Shown: positions 1 through 11,787 of the stretch, piece after piece | Layout: the number at the start of each line of letters is the position of its first letter | Numbering within the stretch: position 1 is the stretch's first letter | Origin: Euryodendron excelsum | Lineage: Eukaryota; Streptophyta; Magnoliopsida; Ericales; Pentaphylacaceae | DNA: 64,000 bases | Reading direction: 5' to 3' | NCBI GenBank assembly: GCA_033060915.1 | Contig: CM065393.1 | Span: 5,971,501-6,035,500 of the forward strand | The notes under the pieces: model-generated | Seen by the model: the letters and a program-made list of their open reading frames with translations, nothing else | What the model was told of the DNA's origin: nothing | The model's database searches: none | Program-made: the position numbers and the translations under genes

Positions 1-3000
1 TGGAAAATAGGCCCATTAAGGCCTTTGGAATGCTTGAAGACGCTTTGTGGTCTTTAGAAAAGAAGACTTGAGAGTTTTGATTTGGAACAAGATTTTGGAG
101 GGTTTTTGGAATAGAATTTGGAGATTTTTGAAAAGTGCTCTTGAAATAGGGTTTTGAAGTGTTTTGAAATGTTTTGGAATAACTCGAAGGAGTTTTAGAA
201 GTGCTTTGAAATAACTCAAGAGAGTTTTAAAAATGTTTTTAAGTCTTGTTTTGAAAACCTTGGAGGTATGATTTTGGAGTGTTTTACTAATTTTGGTCTT
301 TGAAAAGTTTTTTAAAGTGGTTCTTAAAAACAGCTAAGACTTTGGAACTCTAATACGGACAATCTTGAAGGTTGGACTTAATGTATCACCTTCCCTCGGA
401 ATCCTTAGCCAGAAAAGGGGTAGGGACACCTTAGGGTTATGAGTTCTTGAAAACATTTTTGGCAATAATTTAAAGATAGAGTGTAGGAGTATTTAAAAAG
501 GTTATGGAGTTGGTTTTTGAAATCTCAAGAGAGTAGAAGGTTTTGGAAAAATGGTTTATGAGAATACTTTTAAATTGAAAGATCATTTAAAAGAGGTTCA
601 TGAGCTAGAATCTTGAAATATACCAACTTAGGTTGGGTTGGCCTAAGGTTAGGGTAACCTATGGTTAACTAATTTGGGTAAGGTTAACCTAACGCTCAGG
701 TGGCCTAAGGTTAACTAACTATGGTCAAGTTAATTTAGGGTTTGGACAACTAGGATTAAGTTGGACTAGGGTTAATCAACTAGGGTTTGGTTAACCTAGG
801 GTTAAGGTGAACTAAGGTTAACCAACTAAGGTTTGATTAACCTAGAGCTAAGGTGACCTAGGGTCAGGTTAAATTAGGGTTGGACAACTAGGGTTAAGTT
901 AACCTAGGGTTGGATGGGAAGATAATTTTGAAAGGTGGTTTTATGCATTTTTTAAAAGAGTTTTAGAAAACAAATCATGTTATACAAAGGACTTTGGTAG
1001 ACAACCCTTTTGAAGATCATTTCCATAAAAATTTGACTCTAGCCAAGGATATGGTTTATATGGTTGGTGCTTGAAAACCATTTCGAAGAAGGTTTTCTTA
1101 GGACCATTATAACATTTATCTTGAAAAGAGTAGGGACTCTAAAAATCAACACAATAATGACAATTTTTTGAAAAACCATTTTTAATGCAAAGATGGGGAG
1201 AATGAACTTTTTAATACCATTTTTGAGAAGAAGATTTTGAAAACCATTTTCCAAAGGAAACTATTCTAACAAGTTTAGGTTCTTATGACTAATGTAAAAG
1301 GAGTCCACTCAAAAGAGGGTTCCATAGGGCCATTCCAACCACTAAACTTGAAAGAATAACAACCATAGGGATCAAAGAGATTGAAAATCATTTTCACATA
1401 AGAATAAAAAGAGAAGGGAACCATCCTAACAATTTAGGGCTCCTATAGCCAATAAAAAAGAGAAACCACTCAAGAGAGGGCTGCATGGAGCCATTCCAAT
1501 CACTAAACTTGAAAGAATAGAAACCTTGTGAGTTAGAGAGTTTGAAAACCATTTTTATGCAAGTTGGAATACAAAGATGCAAAAGTGTGAGTTAGAGGTT
1601 AATGGGGAGATTTTCTAAGGCATGATTACCTAGGGTCTCATCCTAAACTTTAAAGGCCAACTCTTAAACCACTTTTAAGAGAGCATTTGAATAGGAGGCT
1701 AGAAAATGACATAGAAATGGGGATAGTGAAGACTTGATCAATATGGTCATAAATATAAAGACAATGCCAAGCATGAAAACCATGAACTATATAACTATAT
1801 GCAATGGGGTCATGAATTCATACAAGGCTTTAGGCTACAACACATAATCAAGGGGGTCCATGGCCATACCATCTTAAAGTAGGCTAGGGAGAGATCCCCC
1901 TACACGGTGACTCTCACTAACTTGTCTCTAGGCATGAACCAAGAGCCCTCTTGCTTCAAGCATGCAAGAAGGGGGTAAAAAATGAGAATTAAAATAGAGA
2001 ATAGCTTAAGTAGGCTAGGAGGCAGAAGAGATGAGTGAGGGAAGACAAAACTATAAAAGAAGCACCACCTTTTGCCTTCAATACACTTGCAATCTTCTAT
2101 AGATGTTTTGACTTGAGCTAGGATGGCTTTAAGTGTGCTTGAGAGGCTAGAAGAAGGTATTCTATGGCATGGAAGACTGCGTAGGTGAAGTGTATGGGTT
2201 AGGGGGAGGTGGAATCTACCCTAAATGATTGAAGTGTGAGAGGTATATAAGAATTTGAGGTTCTAGAGCAGTTTTTGCAGAGCTTCGGTATCAATTTCAA
2301 TTCTAGACTATGCAAATGGGGAGGCATACATTTATAGGCAATCCTGGAGAGGCCTAGCACATGCGGTACATGGGCATGGCCAAAATTTACCCTGGTGCAT
2401 GTAGCACATGCGCCAGTACTGTTCCATTGGCAGAATGTCACGTGGCACCCAATGTACTGCCTAAATCTTGATGGTTAAGCAAAGTTTGATTGATCTGATA
2501 AAATCTGGGTGCATGTAGCATATGCTCCATCACCAGGAGTGTTCGTTTAAATTTTGCCTTGATAATTGAGCCAACTGGGAAGGTTTTAGGAGAATCGGTT
2601 GCATCCACGGTATTCTCCTAAGGTTTCTCATGAACTTTTGAGTCTTTGAAAAGTTTGAACGGTGTTCAAAAGTGTGAGATATCATCTCGAAAAGTATGCC
2701 TGAAACCCCATCTCTGCGAAGCATTTGTGGTACACTTCGCGGGGGTTCAAAACTAGTTGTTTTTGTGCCGCATAATCGAGGCCTTCGGAAAGCGATCTCT
2801 CCGATCGGACCGTACCGATGAAAAGTACTCTAGAAACACTTTTGGAAATTCCCTAATCTACACATTTCTCAAGCCGTTTGATGGTGTGTTATAATCAGGG
2901 AATTAGAAAAAAGTCAATCTTGGCGGAGCGTCAGTGAGACGCTCCAAGGGTTGCTGAAAGTAGCAGTTTTCGAGCCACACGTTGAGGGGCTTCGGGAAGT

Positions 3001-4145
3001 AATCTATCCGATTGAGTTGTATTGATGGAAAGACCTATGAACAAGCTTTCAGGAATTCCCTGGTTTACGCATTTCTCAAGTAATTTGACGGTGCGTTGTA
3101 ACTAGGAAATTGGGAGAAAAGGCAATTTTGGTCGAGCGTCTACGAAATGCTCCAGGAAACTTTCATTGATTCAAGAGTGTTTAGTGTCGTAAGGTCTTTT
3201 TTAGGTTAAATAGGGGTGTATAACAAGATCCTCCATTCAAAATTCTAGGACCGGTGTTGTTTGGGGACGCATTTGGGTTGTCAAGGGCAAATGGTCATTT
3301 TAGCCGAGTTTGGTTGAAAATGGTCAGAAATGGATCAGAGTGTTAAGCATGTCGAGTCATTCAGGGATGATCCCAGCAGAGTCTTTACCTGTTCGGTGGG
3401 ATTTGTGCAGTGCTGGGGCGTTCAGGGGCAAAACGAACATTTTGACCGAAGTTAGCCGAAATGGGACTGAAATTGGACCGAATGGCGTGCGGAGTATGCC
3501 TAAATGCTTAGTAGCACTTTGGAAGGGTGGACTTACCATTTTGAGGGATTTTAAACTTTCTCAAAACGTGCCTAGAGGTCCAAGGGGCAAGTTTGGTCAT
3601 TTTTCACCAAGTCGGGCTAGCAGGCGCCGGTGTTGACCTAGGTGTTGGTTCCCGAGACCGCTCGGTCTTGGAAAACTACCTGTACGGTGTTGGTCCCTGA
3701 GACCACCCAGTCTCAGAGAGCTACCTGTTAGGTGGTGTTGGTTTCTGAGAATGCCTGGTTATAGAAAGCTACCTGTGATGGTGGTGTTGGTCTCCTAGAA
3801 CGCCTAGTCTCGGAGAACTACCAAATGACAGACATTCTACATTGGCGGGCTAGCAAGAGCCAGAAGTGAACCATCTAGAATTTGATAAGGTGTTGGTCCC
3901 CGAGTTCGCCCAATCTTGGCAAGCTACCTAGATGGCGTTAGTTCCCGATCTCGAAAAGCTGCCTAGAATGCTTAGAGGCATGATCGTGTTTATGGCTTCA
4001 ATGGGACCTTGTGGGTTCGGAAAGCGACTAGTTGACTAGATTGGAGTTTGAAAGACCCGTCTTGGGCTTGCATGTGTTATGATGCTTGAAAACTGGGTGC
4101 GGTCGAGCCGAAAATTGCCGAGCAGACAAAAATGTGGTGCTTACA
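1..4145 (+). mobile_element. 3' part of a giant LTR-like repeat (copy A), running off the left edge
   Basis: This stretch shares block order and many phrases with the complete copy at 13455-18109. It has a C-poor tract of TTTTGGAAA-like words (1-600), then a CACGGTGA-type segment near 1900 followed by text about tail-to-tail 'caagcatgcaagaaggggg' wording, then the motif 'gggctagcaggcgccggtg' near 3613, and it ends in GGTGCTTACA at 4145, like the other copy's GGTGCTTACA at 18109. No coding domain is visible and the short ORFs here are low-complexity artefacts. The left end lies outside the window, so it could be a solo LTR or the 3' LTR of a longer element. The orientation is defined only relative to copy B. 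Confidence 0.7.
611..905 (+). repeat. degenerate telomere-like minisatellite inside copy A
   Basis: About 300 bp consist of imperfect repeats of words such as 'cctagggttaa' and 'aaggttaaccaacta', with the core TAGGGTTAA related to, but not equal to, the plant telomere unit TTTAGGG. The homologous part of copy B (about 14000-15300) lacks it, so it is a local expansion in copy A. Confidence 0.6.
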
Positions 4146-5509
4146 GGTAAAAAATAACTGTTTTGCCCCTAGTGGGCTGGTCGCCTTTTCCAACCACATC
4201 GGCTTTGGGTATCAAACCGTAAATCGTTATGAGCGCTCTTAATAAAGTTTCCAACCTTCAAGCCTTCTCACAGATCACTCTGGGTTAATCTCAGTTTTTC
4301 CTAGCTCAAATGACCATTTTGCCCCTAGTGGGCCGGTCGCCCTTTTTAACTACTCTGGCTCTGATCATCAAGCTAGTTATTTCTAGGACACTCTTTCAAG
4401 GGTTCCCGTCCATTCCTAGCCGAGTCTGGTTACTTAAAACCTTCTGGATTATTCTTGAACTTTTCAGAGTCACTTCTAGTGAAATTAAGTCAAAAATTGC
4501 ATGGTAGTCACTAGAACAATCGCCCAAATTTTTTGCCTTGTGTCCCAAGGGTCAAAGATCTGTTTCTTACCTCCCTAAAAAGTTTCTTAAATGGTTGGCC
4601 CCAATGCAACAAGCGCCAGGGCCAAGTTTTGGCTGACCATCCCCTGCGTACTCTAGATCCGAAAAATTACTCCAGAAACTCTTCCTCTCTGAAAACAGAC
4701 TTCAAATTGCCTCAAAACCCTAATTCTCTCAAGTCTCCTTCAAACCATAGCCTCTATACAATCCATACACTCAAAACCTAACCTTCAAGCATCCTTTAAA
4801 GCTTAAGTATTGCATTATTGAAGCTCTCGAAGTGTTCATCAAGTACAAGTTCAAAGGATCCACTGAAGAAGTAAAGCAAAGAAGAATATAAGTCCCAGTG
4901 AAGTCCACCATCAAAACATCAAAGCAAAAAGAAGACAAGGTAGGGTTTCTGGTTAAATTATGCAATCCCCACTTTCTCTTCTCTCTCCTAACCCACTTGG
5001 GTTTTCTTTTGTTTTAACTCCCATCTTCTACCTCTTCTTCTTGCATGCTTTAAATAAGGGACCTTCCGTTTCGTGCCTAGGAAGGCCTTGGAGGAAATTA
5101 CCGTGTCGGGGATTTTCTTTAAGTTCAACCTAAGACAATGTGGCTCTGGCCCCCTTGGTTATGTGATGAAGTCTAACCTTGCATGTTCACATCCCTATTG
5201 CATTGTTGCTCTCATAATTATGCATTTAAAGATGTTTTTTTTCAAGGTTGCTTTCAAAACTTGCATTCAAAATCTTCTCTTTCAAAATTATTTTCAAAAC
5301 CACGACCTTAAGATGATTCTAACCATTCTATGGTTAGGGTTATTTTAGGAAAGTGTTACATTCACTGAAACCATCAAAGTTTATATTAGGGTTTCAAATC
5401 CTAATTGTTGTTAAAATCACAACCTTAGAATGGTTTTAGTCTTCTCATAATTAGAATCGTTTTAGAAACGTGAGATATTTAAGAGACTTTCAAAAGTCTA
5501 TATTCATAC
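4146..5509 (-). mobile_element. left fragment of a minus-strand copy (copy C) of the giant LTR-like repeat
   Basis: Read on the minus strand, this matches copy B at about 15660-17070. Examples are 'aactgttttgcccctagtgg' at 4157, the complement of 'ggcaaaacagtcatttt' at 17057, and the 'aaatatctcac' block that copy B has near 15667. Relative to copy B about 1 kb of the end is missing at 4146, where copy A abuts it. At 5509 the copy is interrupted by the Tat-type element and resumes at 18783. Confidence 0.6.
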
Positions 5510-6091
5510 TGCAGGTGGAATTTCTGGGAACGCTTGGCCGATCACTCAAACCAATACTGATGAGTTTCCAACTTGCTATAAAAAGACAAAGGAATTAGAA
5601 TGGGTTGACCCTCTTTGGGCCGATCACACTCCGACGATCAAGTTAGCAATCTCAACCAGGAATGAAGTAAAAATAATTAGTGTGTATAGCTTAGTTGGAT
5701 TGTTCATACCTTGCTTCTTCAAGATGCTGCGTTTTATATTGTAGTGTTCTCTATCGAGCCCTACTCATGTAGTCATGGCCTACCTCATAAGCTTATGCTA
5801 GTTAGAGTGGGCTAATCGGATGTAAGCATAGCTATTATGTGCTATATCTCCTCCGCATTGAATACAGGTCCGTTCAACATTAAATGCTGACAACAGAGTA
5901 CTGAATGCTCTGATATCCCTGACTCAGGTGACCCGATTCTTTGGGGATCGAGTAGCCTTTCTATTTAGGCTATCTTGGAGTATGGGCCTGAATTGCCCTG
6001 ATAAGGTCAAGGCTGTTGTTGGCTCGCACGAATTCTCTTAGTATTTATTGGGCCTGCCCTATTAGGCTGAACTAATGTATTTTGACCCACA
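5510..6091 (-). repeat. 3' LTR of the Tat-type element
   Basis: A 582-bp LTR that starts TGCAGGTG and ends GACCCACA on the plus strand. It matches 18209-18782 along its length, for example 'gccgatcactcaaaccaata' and 'gggttgaccctctttggg'. The five bases before it are CATAC. A purine-rich tract follows on the element strand, which makes this the 3' LTR. Confidence 0.85.
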
Positions 6092-6109
6092 ATTGCCCCC
6101 AGCCCTAGC
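6092..6109 (-). other. polypurine tract of the Tat-type element
   Basis: On the minus strand this reads GCTAGGGCTGGGGGCAAT immediately before the LTR start TGTGGGTC. That is the position and composition of the plus-strand priming site of an LTR retrotransposon. It fixes both the LTR boundary and the element's orientation. Confidence 0.6.
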
Positions 6110-6480
6110 GTCCTTCGGTAGGGGGCTGGGGCTTATGGACCATATCCATTTGAGCTATGACGTTCCACCGTCAGAAGTTTTAATATGACACAATCATTTG
6201 AGTGCCCGAGGGTGCTGCCGCCGTCCCAACTTTCTCTATCAAATGAAGGAGTTGTGGCTATTTTTCACATACAGGGCCAAACTCTAACTTTGAACTTCGA
6301 ATCTATTTCTTTCACAAAGGTAGCAACTCTGTAAGTTTTCCCTATTGTCTCGTGTATTTCTTGCATCCCCAGGTAAGAAATCCTAGAAATCTTTGTCTCT
6401 GGTCTGCAATTCGGTTGCACCTTAGGAGTATGCTTGCCACTTTCAACAATATTGCTACGTTTAAGGCCTAATACAGTTTT

Positions 6481-8664
6481 TTGATGGGTGTAGACATTAG
6501 GCTAATCGATTCCAAAGACGATGGTTGGGTAGTATCAAAGGAGGGAACTCCCTTCCCTCTCGTTGCCATTGTAGCTGGACTCTGTTTTCCCATTCACCCC
6601 TTCCTGACCGAAGTCCTCAATCATTATGAAATCGCCCCAATCCAACTCGCACCAAATGGGTATAGGATAGTGATGGGGGTGATTGAGTTAAATAAGAGGT
6701 TGGGTCTGAACCTAAGGCTTCACGAATTTAACTACTGCTACTCGGCAATGGAGGTGAATACAACCCGGACAGACCACCGTAGGTATTATTTTAGGGCTAG
6801 GGCCGACCCCAGAGAGTTGGTTTAGTTTCTTCCTAGCTCGGGAAAGGGAATTGACAATATTATAGTTAAGGTGAGCGGCCCCTGCGAATTTGGGGAAATC
6901 CTTGTAAATTTAGCCCCACTTGCACGATGCCACAGCGTCCCGTAAAAAATAGGTCAATCTTCTCTTACCCAATCTGGTACAAATTTCCTCTCTATATCTA
7001 TTTTAAACTCGATCTATTTCTGACTTGTCACCCTCTTATTTCTGCTCTGCAACTGATTTTGGTGCCAAGGACAAGGATACCGAACTTCTGGGGGTGGATC
7101 TGAATGCTCTAAGCATTGCCTCGGCGTACAAGGGTGAAGGAGCATTAGCCGGGATTGGGCAAGCCGCTCACTTTTTGTTAGGGTACCAGTTCGGTACTAG
7201 TCCTTCACAGTAATATACGGAGTTGCCGCCTCAGTCCTCGCGGCACAGAAGACAAATGGAAGTCTACCCGAGATCGGCGAATACCCGGCATTACTACCCC
7301 CACCCCCTGCCGCTTCCACTGTTGTGCCTATATCCATAGTTGCTGAAGAAGACATGGGCCCCAAAGTGTACGACTTATCACTGATACTGGGAGGGAGAGC
7401 TTCTAGGAAGAGGTAAGGGGTGATCCCATCCTTCGTTGCCACCACCTCTTCCACCGCCGAAGTCGCTGCCCCAGGTGGTAGTGTTGATGTTGCTCCTACT
7501 ATGCACTCCGGCATTGGAGTTGATGCCACCCCTAAGCTAGTAGTTTTAGATGAAGCCCTGGCACCTCAGCAAGGTGTCAAGAAAAGGAGACTAGTGAAGA
7601 CTGTCGAAAAGGAGGCTGCTCAAGTGAAGAAGGTCAACTTTGATGTTCCTCCAACTACATCGGCAGAAGCTGAGCCAAAGGGTAAAGGCAAGGCCGAGGA
7701 GCCGACGCCTGAGGAGTTCATGGTTTGGCCGAAGGTTATCGGTTGACCCATGAATACCTAAGACTCAATACTCAATTGTCCTACAATGGTCATTGGGGCT
7801 CTCTAGGCTTTGGTGCCACCTGGAGATGTCCGAAAGCTGAGCGAGATTGATGATGATGTATTGCTAGTAGGCACCGTCCACAGATCAATGGTGGTAAGAA
7901 GTCCTTCCTATCTGTCTTTCTGCTTTAAGCTTTTTGTCGAGCTCTCATTTTGAGTTTTACTATCTTCTGTCCCATGCAAGGGACGATCCAAAGTTTGTAG
8001 GTCTTGCATCGATTTTGCATTCTGCGAGATCGATACGCCAATCTGTTGCAGGACCGTGATAGACAAAAGCGTAGGTTCCATATAAAGGATAACAAGGCCA
8101 AAGGCTTCCAAAAGGCCTTTATAGAGCAGCAGGTCATCCTAGGGGATACACTAGCCTCCCTCAAGCAGAAGGAAAACGATTTTGACGAAGCTAAGGTTGA
8201 GGTTGCCGGATCTGAAGACTATGCTAACTGAAGCTGAAAAGTCGACATCCGAAGTGAAGGCGGCTTTGGCTGAATCTCAATCAAAGGTGAAGGATCTCAA
8301 GAAGGAATGCAAGGCTTAGTACATCAAGGGCTTCAATGATGCCGGGGATCAGTATGAGATCCAAGTGAAGACCATATCTGAGGGCACCTTTCAAGATGGC
8401 TGGATGTCAACTCTGAGAAAGTCAACGCTAGACAAATCTTCCCCTCTATGGACGGAGATACCTGCTTGGGTTGATGTTGAGCTGAAGTCTGAGGATGAAG
8501 AGGGCACTGACAACCATGGTGGAGTGGCGAACACTAGCCCCGAACCCGAGGTAGTTAATGAAGCCAATCCTACCAAGCTTCCTCCAGCCCATCTGCTACC
8601 AACCACTGAATTACCTCCAGCTGACCTACCAATTGTCGATCCTCCGGCTGCTAAGCTATCTTAG
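6481..8664 (+). pseudogene. antisense extra ORF of the Tat-type element, with a putative gypsy-type transposon (Transposase_28-like) domain
   Basis: This lies opposite to pol, between pol and the 3' LTR. The segment 6481-6825 encodes 'FPIHPFLTEVLNHYEIAPIQ', 'LAPNGYRIVMGVIEL' and a later aromatic-rich stretch, the pattern of the plant family called putative gypsy type transposon (PF04195, from memory). An in-frame TAG at 6823 interrupts it, and the same frame continues with a GKG motif downstream. Further pieces in the expected order are 7025-7213, a Pro/Ala/Glu-rich linker with a KKRR basic patch (7420-7746), a charged coiled-coil-like segment (8004-8300), a 'GFNDAG' motif near 8331, and an acidic and proline-rich tail ending at 8664. 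Stops and frame changes make it a pseudogene, although introns cannot be excluded. The protein's role is not established. Confidence 0.7.
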
Positions 8665-8849
8665 GGCCTCTTTTGTGTTGCTGTTTCTGTGGACAAAATT
8701 GTGTAATTCCTATTTTTTATGAATGTACATTTTTCTACTTGTCATCTTTTGTGTGCCATTTCTTTGATAGGTAGCTTGATCTATAATGCAGACACCTGGG
8801 CTAACCTTTTTTGACTCCTCAGTTTTTGTGGCTCTTCTGCCGATCTTCT

Positions 8850-9258
8850 TGACTTAGGCAAGACTAAGGCGGGTCTGTGGCCTATGTAGCTAACCTGCCT
8901 TGCGTTTAGATAGGACTAAGTTGTTTTGTACGCTTGGTTTTGGGTGACCTTTAGTGGCCTTCCTTGTTATAAAGGATCCAGGACCAGGATTTTACACCTG
9001 GTTTTTTGTGATCTTCATTGGCCGACATGCCTAACTTAGACAGAACCAAGTTTTTATACTTAGTTTTTATGACCTTCAATAGCCAACCCGATCATAAATG
9101 ATCCAGGACCAAGTTTTTACACCTGGTTTTTTGTGACCTTCATTGGCCAACCTGCCCAACTTAGACAAGACCAAGTTTTTACACTTGGTTTTTATGACCT
9201 TCATTGGTCGACCTAGTCATAAATAATCTAGGACCAGGTTTTGACACCTAGTTTTTTT
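8850..9258. repeat. 126-bp tandem repeat in the 3' untranslated region of the Tat-type element
   Basis: Three imperfect units are marked by 'atccaggaccaggattttac' at 8975, 'atccaggaccaagtttttac' at 9101 and 'atctaggaccaggttttgac' at 9226, a period near 126 bp. Each unit holds two related half-units containing 'cttggtttttatgacctt' or 'cctggttttttgtgacctt', so the basic module is about 63 bp. A T-run at 9251 follows. Confidence 0.8.
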
Positions 9259-9425
9259 TTTTTTTTTGTCTTTCTTCAGTACTTTATAGTTTTGAAGTGG
9301 CATCAAATTTGTTAAGTAACTTCCAGTTTCATTGATTTGTGCAAAAATTACATATTTGTTTAAGAAAGTTGCATCCTTTTGAGAACAAACTATAGGCAGA
9401 TACATCCTTTGAAGATAAGAAAGGC

Positions 9426-10679
9426 CTACTGGTAGAATTTTGTGAGATTATTTGCCTTCCAAGATCGGGGTAGTCGTTGCCTTTCTTCGATAATTTCCAA
9501 TCGATATGCCCCCACGCCGACTTGGGACATAATTCTATAGGGACCCTCCCAATTGGGGCCTAGCTTCCCGTCTGGTGGATTTTTTGTTGCCCCCAATACC
9601 TTTCTTAATACCAAATCTCTAGGCGCAAATGATCTCGACTGTACCCTTTTGTTGTATGATCGGCTCAGTTGTTGATGATACCCAGTAACCTCGATTAGGG
9701 CAGCCTCACGTCTTTCTTCAATAAGGTCCATGTCTTTTCCAGAGTCTGATCATTGAGGCCGGTGTTGAAAGCTGTCAATCTGATAGTAGGGAGTCCCACT
9801 TCCAAGGATATCACTGCTTCTACCCCGTAGGCCATAGAAAAGGGGGTTTCCCTAGTGGATCTCCTCGGAGTGGTTTTGTAGGATCATAAGACGTTGGGGA
9901 GCTCTTTAACCCATCTTCCTTTAGCCTTTTTCCAGACGCTTTTTGATTCCATTAAATATTGTTTTGTTGGATATCTCAGCCTGCCCATTCCACTATGTAT
10001 AAACCGGCATTGAATAATAATTCCTGATACCTAGCTCATCACATAATTCTCTAAACTTGTTGCCATCAAAATGGGTGTCGTTATCCGATACTAGCGCGCA
10101 GGGTATGCCGAATCGTGTGCTGATACTCTTCCAGGCAAATCTTTTCGCATCCGACTCATTGATTGTCAAAAGTGGCTCTACCTCTACCCACTTGGTGAAG
10201 TAGTCTGTGGCCATGATAAGAAATCTCTTGTTACCTAGAGCTCGGTGCAGTGGTCTGATTATATCCAGTCCCCATTGGGCAAAGGGCCAAGGGATAGTGA
10301 TTGTTGTGAGGTCCTCAGCCGGCTGATGAATCAACGGAGAGAATTTTTGACATTTCTCATATTTCAACACGTACTGGGTGGCGTCCTTCTGCATGTAGGG
10401 TCACCAATAACCTTGCGAAATCGCTCGGTGAGCAATAGACCTGCCGCCAATATGGCTTCCGCAGATCCCCTTATGAATTTCAAACAAAATGGCATGCATT
10501 TTGTCAAGATGAACACAATATAAATAGGGATTAGTAAATGACCTTTTGTAGAGCTCCTTAGTGGGAGAGAGCCAGTATTTCAGAGATTTGTATTTGACTT
10601 TTTTGGCCTTATTCTTGTCCTCGGGGAGTATGTCTTTATCCAGATAGGAGACGATCGGGTCCATCCAAGAGGGTCCCAA
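9426..10679 (-). pseudogene. Ty3/gypsy integrase (pseudogene)
   Basis: Three minus-strand ORFs cover the integrase in order. The segment 10679-10401 has the N-terminal zinc-finger region with 'HKGICGSHIGGRS', continuing with 'CQKF' in the next piece. The segment 10394-9993 has the DDE core: 'WGLDII', 'ATDYFTKWVEVEPL', and 'VSDNDTHFDGNKF', where the second catalytic Asp sits in the SDN context. The region 9992-9750 has several stops. The segment 9731-9426 is the C-terminal domain with 'GPYRI', 'GAYRLE' and 'SWKANNLTKFY'. A normal integrase would join and insert element cDNA. Stops between the pieces rule out an intact protein here. Confidence 0.85.
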
Positions 10680-11787
10680 TTATTCGATAACTAGGGCTTG
10701 CTCTTCTTCTTGGAATATGCTCAGGCTAGCTAGTGTCTCCACATGGATTGTTCTCTTTGAGCCTGACTTTAAGGCTGTGGCAAGTGTTGCCAAGGCATCA
10801 GCGTGAGTGTTGCTGTTGTGGCCAATCTGGTGGAGCTTGTACTTGCTAAATTTCGATAGTAATTCTCTTGCTTTTGCCAAATATTGTGCCATTCTGTCTT
10901 TCTTTGCTGCGTATTCTCCGATGATCTGATTCACTACTAGCTGGGAACCTAAGTAGATCACGATTTCGGTAATTTTGAGATTGATACCTCAGCACAACCC
11001 TGCGAGCAGAACCTCATATTCTGACTCGTTGTTTGAAGTAGTGAACTCAGCTTAATGGCCTACTCCAATGCCATACCGTCTGGCCTGATGAGGATTGTCC
11101 CTGAACCTGCCCCCCGGTCATTGGATGCGTTGTCAATGAACAGCTTCCAATGACTAGCTTTCTCCCATGGGTCCAAGGAGAGGTCATCATATTGCGTATC
11201 GGGAATCAGGGTTAGATTGGTTTCTTATGGAAGTTCAATAGAAAATTCGGCAATAAAGTCAGCCAATACTTAGCATTTAACTATCGTTCGTGGTTGGAAC
11301 TTGATGTCAAATTCTCCCAGCTCGACGGCCCACTTCGCCACTCTGCTAGAGAAGTCGGCCCTTCTCAAGAGTGGTTTTAGCTAGTGGTCCGTGAGCAAGT
11401 TGATGGTGTGGGCCCGGAAGTAGTGCACCAATTTGCGCGATGCCACTATCAACGCAAGAGCCAATTTTTCTAGCGGCAGATATCTGCTTTCTGCCCCCAA
11501 GAGAGTTTTGCTAATATAGCAGACTGGCTTCTGTTACCAATCTTGTTATCAAAATAGCACAGCACTAACCTCATGCTCCGATACTGTAAGGTAAAGGAAG
11601 AGCTTTTCATGCTTCGATGGGGTGAAAAACAAGGGAGGCTGGCTCAAGTATTTCTTTAAATTTGCCAAGGCTTGATCGCAGTCTGTAGTCCAGCTGAAGC
11701 TCTCCTATTTTTTGAGAAGCTAAAAGAATGGTGGGCACTTGTCCGAAGATCGACTGATGAATCTGTTGAGAACCGTTGCCATGCCAG
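10680..11787 (-). pseudogene. Ty3/gypsy RT thumb and RNase H (pseudogene)
   Basis: Minus-strand reading gives RT-connection text followed by RNase H: 'KPVCYISKTLLGAESRY', 'LEKLALALIVASRKL' and 'FRAHTI' near 11500-11390, then a second RNase H-like stretch with 'WKLFIDNASNDRGAGSG' near 11130, and an archaeal-type RNase H tail in 10961-10680 ('YLGSQLVVNQI', 'ADALATLA'). A duplicated RNase H-like domain after the primary one is known in Tat-lineage elements. Several in-frame stops occur, for example between 11700 and 11220. Confidence 0.75.

Noticed and set aside
3310..3636. 108-codon plus-strand ORF in copy A
   Set aside because: The homologous part of copy B does not keep the frame, so it is non-coding LTR sequence.
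8700..9258. CRISPR-like regular spacing
   Set aside because: The units are full-length tandem repeats of 126 bp with no unique spacers, inside a plant retrotransposon.
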